From positions 310,001 through 374,000 of the forward strand of contig NZ_CABVGP010000001.1 in assembly GCF_902497555.1 (NCBI RefSeq): a stretch of 64,000 nt of DNA, in the 5' to 3' direction. The position numbers and the translations under genes are program-made. Of the stretch, positions 59,813 to 64,000 are shown piece by piece. Under the pieces are notes generated by a model. It searched no databases. It saw nothing but the letters and a program-made list of their open reading frames with translations, and was not told where the DNA came from. The DNA is from Amycolatopsis camponoti (GTDB lineage Bacteria > Actinomycetota > Actinomycetes > Mycobacteriales > Pseudonocardiaceae). Position 1 is the stretch's first letter. Each line of letters starts with the position of its first letter.

Positions 59813-60532
59813 TCAGCGCAGGGCCTTCTGGCGGCGGGTCAACGCCGACGGGTCGAGGTTCGCCCGCGTGCCGGCGTCGTGGCCGTCGAGGTACCCGCTG
59901 CCGGACAGCCGGCGGGGTGCGGCGGAGCGCAAGCCGCCGTACTCGGAGTCGAACGCGTGCTGCACCAGCTGCGCGCGGTCGCGGACCACCAGCTCGGCCG
60001 ACCGCTCGCCGGGCGCCGCCGTGCGGACCGCCTCCTGCTCGGCGTGGGTCAGCCGTTCGTGCACCGCGCGGGCGAACCCGTGCAGCCACGTGCGCCGGTA
60101 GGCGGCGAGCGACTCGCCGGGGAAGAAACCGTCCGGCCGGACGCGGGTCAGCTGCGTGCTCGCCTGCAGCAGCAGGCTGGTGAACAGCAGCTCGACCCGG
60201 CCGAGGTCGGACTTGAAGCCGAACACGGTGACGCTGTCGACCTTCTGGCCGAAGCGGTGCAGCAGCGTCCGGCAGCGCAGCGGGTAGGCGACCGAGGTCA
60301 GCAGGCTCGCCTTGTCGCGGCTGTACGGGTCGTTCATCGGGATCTTCAGCGTCCCGATCTCGTCGGAGTTCGCGCCGGACGCGGCGAGCATCGCCTGGTC
60401 GATCCCGTAGCGCGCGACCAGCTCGGCGGCCTTCGTGTTGTAAGCCTCGGCCTCCGCCTCGGTGACCGCCGGGTCCTCGGCCTTGGCCAGCAGCTTGCGG
60501 ATGCGCTCGAGCTGCGGGTCTGACTCGGTCAT
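59813..60532 (-). CDS. DUF2786-domain protein
   Basis: 239 aa. The N-terminal DUF2786 motif is QLERIRKLLAKAEDPAVTEAEAEAYNTKAAELVARYGID (residues 8-46). The rest is helical with a C-terminal GSGYLDGHDAGTRANLD. DUF2786 proteins are widespread in actinobacteria and phages, with no established function. The start at 60532 places this motif near the N-terminus; no clear ribosome site is visible. Confidence 0.8.
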   Translation of the reverse strand: MTESDPQLERIRKLLAKAEDPAVTEAEAEAYNTKAAELVARYGIDQAMLAASGANSDEIGTLKIPMNDPYSRDKASLLTSVAYPLRCRTLLHRFGQKVDSVTVFGFKSDLGRVELLFTSLLLQASTQLTRVRPDGFFPGESLAAYRRTWLHGFARAVHERLTHAEQEAVRTAAPGERSAELVVRDRAQLVQHAFDSEYGGLRSAAPRRLSGSGYLDGHDAGTRANLDPSALTRRQKALR

Positions 60533-60549
60533 GGAGGGAGGGTATTCGA

Positions 60550-61230
60550 TCAGGTGTTCGGACGCGTGCACCGGGTGCGCGTGTCGCCCGGCGACACGAG
60601 CCCGGTTTCGTACGCCACGACCACCGCCTGCGCCCGGCTCGAAATGCCCAGCTTGGCCATCAGCCGGTTGAGGTGCGTCTTCACCGTCGCCTCGCTGACG
60701 CGCAGCTCGGCCGCGATGTCGCCGTTCGTCGCGCCCGTGCCGACGAACTTGAGCACCTCGCGCTCGCGGTCGGTCAGCCCCGGCAGTTCCGGCGCGGCGG
60801 CGGGCCGGGCGGCGGTGAACGCCTCCACCAGCCGGCGGGTGATGGCCGGGCCGGACAGCATGTCGCCGCGGGCGGCCGCGTGGATGCCCGCGACCAGCGT
60901 CTCCGGCGGGCTGTCCTTGAGCAGGAAGCCGGACGCGCCCGCGCGCAACGCCGCGTAGACGTACTCGTCGAGGTCGAACACCGTCAGCATGAGCACGCTG
61001 GGGCGCGGCGGCGGCGCCGCGAGGATCCGCTCGGTCGCCCGCACGCCGTCCAGCTCGGGCAGCCGGATGTCCATCAGGACGACGTCCGGCCTCAGTGCCG
61101 CCGCCTTCGAGACGGCCTCGAGCCCGTCGCGCGCTTCGCCGATGACGTCGATGCCCGGCACCGCGGCGAGCAACGCGGCGAACCCGGCGCGGACGAGGTC
61201 CTGGTCGTCGACCACCAGCACGCTGGTCAC
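60550..61230 (-). CDS. NarL/LuxR-type response regulator
   Basis: 226 aa. Receiver with VDDQD, phospho-Asp in VVLMDIRLPELDG and K in FLLKDSP; LuxR HTH with LTDREREVLKFVGTGATNGDIAAELRVSEATVKTHLNRLMAKLG. GTG overlaps the kinase stop (GTGA). The C-terminus is extended by GDTRTRCTRPNT beyond the usual end. Confidence 0.88.
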   Translation of the reverse strand: MTSVLVVDDQDLVRAGFAALLAAVPGIDVIGEARDGLEAVSKAAALRPDVVLMDIRLPELDGVRATERILAAPPPRPSVLMLTVFDLDEYVYAALRAGASGFLLKDSPPETLVAGIHAAARGDMLSGPAITRRLVEAFTAARPAAAPELPGLTDREREVLKFVGTGATNGDIAAELRVSEATVKTHLNRLMAKLGISSRAQAVVVAYETGLVSPGDTRTRCTRPNT

Positions 61231-62366
61231 TCGGGCTCCTGCGGTTCGGGCGACGGGCGGCTCGGGTACGGCAGGGTCAGCACGACGGCGAACCCGGCCG
61301 GCTCCCGGGGACCGATCTCGATCACGCCACCGTACATCCGGGCGCGCTCGCGCATGCCGACCAGCCCGTGCCCGGCCGGGTTCGGCGTCACCTCGCGCCC
61401 GCCCGCGTCCGTCACGCTGAGCACCAGCTGCGAAGTCCCGTATTCGATGACCAGCGAAGCGGCCGAACCCGCGTGCTTGAGCACGTTCGTCAGCGCTTCC
61501 TGCGCGACGCGGTACGCGCACAGCTGCTGGCCCGGCGGCAACGTCCGCGGCTCGCCGGTGACGCTCACCTCGACCGGGATCCCGGCCTCGCGGACCCGCG
61601 CGGCGAGTGCGTCCAGGTCGGCGAGCCCGGGCTGCGGCCGGTACTCCGCCGGCGCGTGCTGCGGCGGGCGAAGGACGCTGAGGAGGCGTCGCAGCTCGTC
61701 GAGCGCTTCGGTGGTCGTGCCGGTGATCGTGTCCAGCGCCGTGCGCGCGGTGTCCGGCGACGATTCGAAGACGTACCGCGCGAGGTTGGCCTGCACCGAG
61801 ATCACCGAAAGGTGGTGCGAGACGACGTCGTGCAGCTCGTGCGCGATCCGGACGCGCTCCTCGGCGACGGCCTCCTCGGCCTCGTGCTCGGCGTCGCGCA
61901 AGCGGTGGCTGCGCACGTAGGCGGTGCGCCCGATCGCCGCGACCCCGGCGGCGAGCAGCAGCGCCAGGAGCGAGTCGCCGACCGGGGAAACCGGGCTGCC
62001 GGACAGCATCGACGTCTCGTAGGCGGCCAGGCCGAGCAGCGTCACGGCCAGCGCGTCCCGGAACCGGCAGTGCGCCCACACCGTGTACGCGGCCACGACC
62101 ACGCTGAGCTGGCCGAGCTGCGACCGGAAACCGAGGCCGTAGAACAGTCCCATCAGGACGACGCAGGCGACCAGGGCCGAGATCGGGAACCGGCGGCGCG
62201 CCGCGAGCGGCAGCGCGCTCACGGCGGCGAGGAGCAGGCCGAGGGGCCGTGCGTGGTCGCCGAAGTGCCCGCCGAGGTCGGTGGCGCCGACGAGCTGGTA
62301 GGCCGCGCCGACGACCGCGAGCACGGCGTCGGCGAGCCGCGGCCGCGCGCGAAGGAGTCCCGGCAC
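61227..62366 (-). CDS. NarL-family histidine kinase
   Basis: 379 aa. N-terminal membrane region with about five helices (residues 12-150), HisKA_3 with EERVRIAHELHDVVSHHLSVISVQ (phospho-His in ELHDVV) and HATPase_c with QEALTNVLKHA, VTDAGGRE and GHGLVGMRERARMYGG. It pairs with the downstream regulator. No sensor domain outside the membrane is visible. A 226-bp gap follows upstream. Confidence 0.88.
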   Translation of the reverse strand: MPGLLRARPRLADAVLAVVGAAYQLVGATDLGGHFGDHARPLGLLLAAVSALPLAARRRFPISALVACVVLMGLFYGLGFRSQLGQLSVVVAAYTVWAHCRFRDALAVTLLGLAAYETSMLSGSPVSPVGDSLLALLLAAGVAAIGRTAYVRSHRLRDAEHEAEEAVAEERVRIAHELHDVVSHHLSVISVQANLARYVFESSPDTARTALDTITGTTTEALDELRRLLSVLRPPQHAPAEYRPQPGLADLDALAARVREAGIPVEVSVTGEPRTLPPGQQLCAYRVAQEALTNVLKHAGSAASLVIEYGTSQLVLSVTDAGGREVTPNPAGHGLVGMRERARMYGGVIEIGPREPAGFAVVLTLPYPSRPSPEPQEPE

Positions 62367-62551
62367 GCTGCGAAGCTACCTGGTCGATCTTTCGCGGTAG
62401 GCGGACCCCGAGGAGTACCGCCAAGGTTTACCCAGCACTGCGTCGCCGGTTGCTTCCGCTGCGTGGTCACTCATCGCTAACCTCGCCCGGCTCGGTGGAG
62501 AGGGGGTCCCAACCCAAGGCAAGGGGGAGGGCTTTGGTGCGCCCTCTTCGC

Positions 62552-62596
62552 CGGGCGCTCAGTAGCGGCGTGCCCGCGGCAATGTCGGGCGCTCAG
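62552..62596. repeat. Direct repeat upstream of the NarL-type two-component operon
   Basis: CGGGCGCTCAG occurs at 62552-62562 and 62586-62596, 34 bp apart. It may mark a recombination or regulatory site; the second copy includes the stop of the TetR gene. The remaining gap (62367-62551) holds nothing else I can name. Confidence 0.3.
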
Positions 62597-63150
62597 TTCA
62601 GGTACGCGTCGAGCGTCACGGCCAGCGCCGACTCCGGCGACGGTGCGAAGCTCGCGCCGGCCAGCCCGCCCCACAGCCACAGCTGCGCGAGCCCGTGCAG
62701 CGCGGCCCACAGCGAGGCGGCGACCAGCCGCAGGTCGGCGCCCGAGCGCGCGAGCGGCGTCGGCACCGCCGCCACCAGCACGGCGAAGGTGTCGAACACC
62801 GCGCTCGCCGCCGCCGAGAGCGCCGGGTCGTCCGCGTCGACCAGGTCTCGGCGGAACATCAGCTCGAACATCGCCGGGTTGGTCAGCGCGAAGTCGAGGT
62901 AGCTGTGACAGGCGGCCGTCAGCCGCTCGCGCGGCGAGTTCCCGGGCAGCGTCTCCCGGCGGGCGAGCAGGTCGGCGTACCCGCGCGTCGCCACGGCGGA
63001 CAGCAGTTCGGCACGGCCCGAGAAGTGCCGCAGCGGGGCGCCGTGCGACACGCCGGCCGCCTTGGCGATCCCGCGCAACGTCACCGCGTCGACGCCTTCG
63101 CCGGCCAGCAGCTCGGACGCGGTGTCGATCAGGCGTTGCCGGGTGCCCAT
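62593..63150 (-). CDS. TetR-family regulator
   Basis: 185 aa. HTH at 1-50: QRLIDTASELLAGEGVDAVTLRGIAKAAGVSHGAPLRHFSGRAELLSAVA, and a WHG/TetR_C_33-like ligand domain (FELMFRRDLVD, AALHGLAQLWLWGGL). It overlaps the SGNH hydrolase gene by 22 bp, so the two are one operon. Two operator-like repeats upstream of the hydrolase are probable autoregulatory sites. Confidence 0.85.
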   Translation of the reverse strand: MGTRQRLIDTASELLAGEGVDAVTLRGIAKAAGVSHGAPLRHFSGRAELLSAVATRGYADLLARRETLPGNSPRERLTAACHSYLDFALTNPAMFELMFRRDLVDADDPALSAAASAVFDTFAVLVAAVPTPLARSGADLRLVAASLWAALHGLAQLWLWGGLAGASFAPSPESALAVTLDAYLN

Positions 63151-63926
63151 GCCTCGTCCCGGGTCATGGGGAGCAGGTCCGGGCGCTTCGGGAAGAAGCC
63201 GTCGCCGGGCTGGCGGCCGATCATCCGGTTGCGCGTGCGCGTCACGGCGACCGGCAGGACCTCGCGCAGCAGCCAGTGCGCGTCGGCACGCCAGCTCCCC
63301 GGCGCCGCGACGCCGGGCAGCGGGTCGAGCCAGGCGGGGTCGTGGCTGACGCCGAGCAGGCCGAGGACGTACGCGGCGAGCCGCCGGTGGCCGTGCGTGG
63401 AGAGGTGGAGCCGGTCGGCGCCGAAGTACCGCGAGTCGGTGACGGCCTGGTCGGGCCAGAGGTCGATGAGCTGCGCGCCGTAGCTGACGGCGGCTTCGCG
63501 GATGGCCTCGTTGAGCGCGACGATCCGCGGCCGCATCCGGCGTCCGAGCGGCATCCGGTGGGAGATGTCGCTGAGGGTGAAGGTGACGACGGTGGGCGAG
63601 ATCTCGGTGCAGGCGCGGATCGCGGCGTCGACCCGCCGGGCGACGGTCCGCGCGTCCCAGCCGCGGCTCATGACGTCGTTGCCGCCGCCGAAGAGCGCGA
63701 TGAGGTCGGGTTCGAGGCGCGTCGCGGCGGGGACCTGCTCGGGGACGATCTGGTCGAGCCGCCGTCCGCGGACCGCCAGGTTGGCGTACCGGAAGCTGGG
63801 CTCGTCCTGCGCCAGGCGCGCGGCGACGAAGTCCGCCCAGCCCCGATAGGCGCGCTGGTCCGGGTACGGGTCGTCGAGACCTTCGGCGCAGCTGTCGCCG
63901 AGGACGACGAAACGGTGGTAGCTCAT
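63129..63926 (-). CDS. SGNH/GDSL-family hydrolase
   Basis: 265 aa. Block I VLGDSCAEG (nucleophile Ser), block II VRGRR, block III GGGNDVMSR, block V DRLHLSTHGHRRLA (Asp/His). An esterase without signal peptide, so cytosolic. The ATG is preceded by GGAG at 8 bases. Same operon as the TetR gene. Confidence 0.88.
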   Translation of the reverse strand: MSYHRFVVLGDSCAEGLDDPYPDQRAYRGWADFVAARLAQDEPSFRYANLAVRGRRLDQIVPEQVPAATRLEPDLIALFGGGNDVMSRGWDARTVARRVDAAIRACTEISPTVVTFTLSDISHRMPLGRRMRPRIVALNEAIREAAVSYGAQLIDLWPDQAVTDSRYFGADRLHLSTHGHRRLAAYVLGLLGVSHDPAWLDPLPGVAAPGSWRADAHWLLREVLPVAVTRTRNRMIGRQPGDGFFPKRPDLLPMTRDEAWAPGNA

Positions 63927-63956
63927 TCCGATCTCCGTAACCCGTGGTTCACCCTG

Positions 63957-63993
63957 TGGACACTGTCTATCAAACTTCTGTAGACGCTGTCTA
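63957..63993. promoter_or_regulatory. Two TetR-type operators upstream of the SGNH/TetR operon
   Basis: TGGACACTGTCTA (63957-63969) and TAGACGCTGTCTA (63981-63993), the second a palindrome with 5-bp arms; starts are 24 bp apart. On the minus strand TTGATA at 63968-63973 could be a -35, overlapping the first site. Confidence 0.6.
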
Positions 63994-64000
63994 CTTCGGG

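Noticed and set aside
1..64000. CRISPR array or insertion sequence
   Set aside because: No spaced repeats, Cas genes, transposase motifs or terminal inverted repeats were seen.

Overview
The window is high-GC, densely packed actinobacterial chromosome. GTG starts, 4-base start/stop overlaps and many one- and two-component regulators are common. The gene content suggests a Pseudonocardiales organism, Amycolatopsis-like; this is inference, as there is no rRNA or species marker here. No rRNA, CRISPR array, insertion sequence, integrase or phage gene was found. There are two tRNAs: Arg-CCT on the minus strand near 16.5 kb and Ala-CGC on the plus strand near 40.1 kb.

Layout. 1-10 kb: a partial secreted GH92 alpha-mannosidase with a LacI-type operator, a MocR regulator divergent from an aldo/keto reductase, a SenS-SenR-HbpS-like haem/redox sensing locus, an amidohydrolase, and a LysR/MFS pair. 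10-16.5 kb: an accessory-looking block with a STAND-type BTAD/NB-ARC/TPR regulator, a TerY-like vWA protein paired with an unrecognised protein, and an ESX/WXG-like protein with two small partners. 16.8-40 kb: a conserved backbone that runs in the same order as M. tuberculosis mprA-mprB-pepD-moaB2-mscL-(Rv0990c)-ruc-(5-FTHF ligase)-galU-glp/moeA-rimJ-glpR. It is interrupted by deoR-galT and by an 8 kb insertion (23.9-32.0 kb) carrying glycosyltransferases, a methyltransferase, a membrane-anchored Mo-oxidoreductase, a GT-C-like protein, a two-component system and an epimerase. Both mprA and pepD carry MprA-box-like direct repeats, and ruc carries a CIRCE (HrcA) operator.

40-46.5 kb: a DrrAB-type exporter, a large SARP regulator and a P450. 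Triple heptamer repeats with exact 11-bp spacing lie upstream of drrA and between the regulator and the P450, so these genes look like one regulon. 46.5-50.5 kb: the most unusual locus, a lower-GC three-gene operon encoding a ParA-type ATPase, a protein with two SAP/Rho_N-like repeats and a RAMA-CBS-CBS-HEPN protein. It sits beside a pseudogene with three frameshifts and is a candidate for an undescribed conflict or defence system. 50.5-64 kb: a lipase-like hydrolase, a P450, a DUF574-type methyltransferase, a GGDEF/EAL protein with degenerate motifs, DMT and MMPL transporters, an HTH/coiled-coil pair, a DUF2786 protein, a NarL-type two-component system, and a SGNH-hydrolase/TetR operon with paired operators at the right edge.

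Functional calls rest on reading translated sequence and recalled family motifs; no search or alignment was run.
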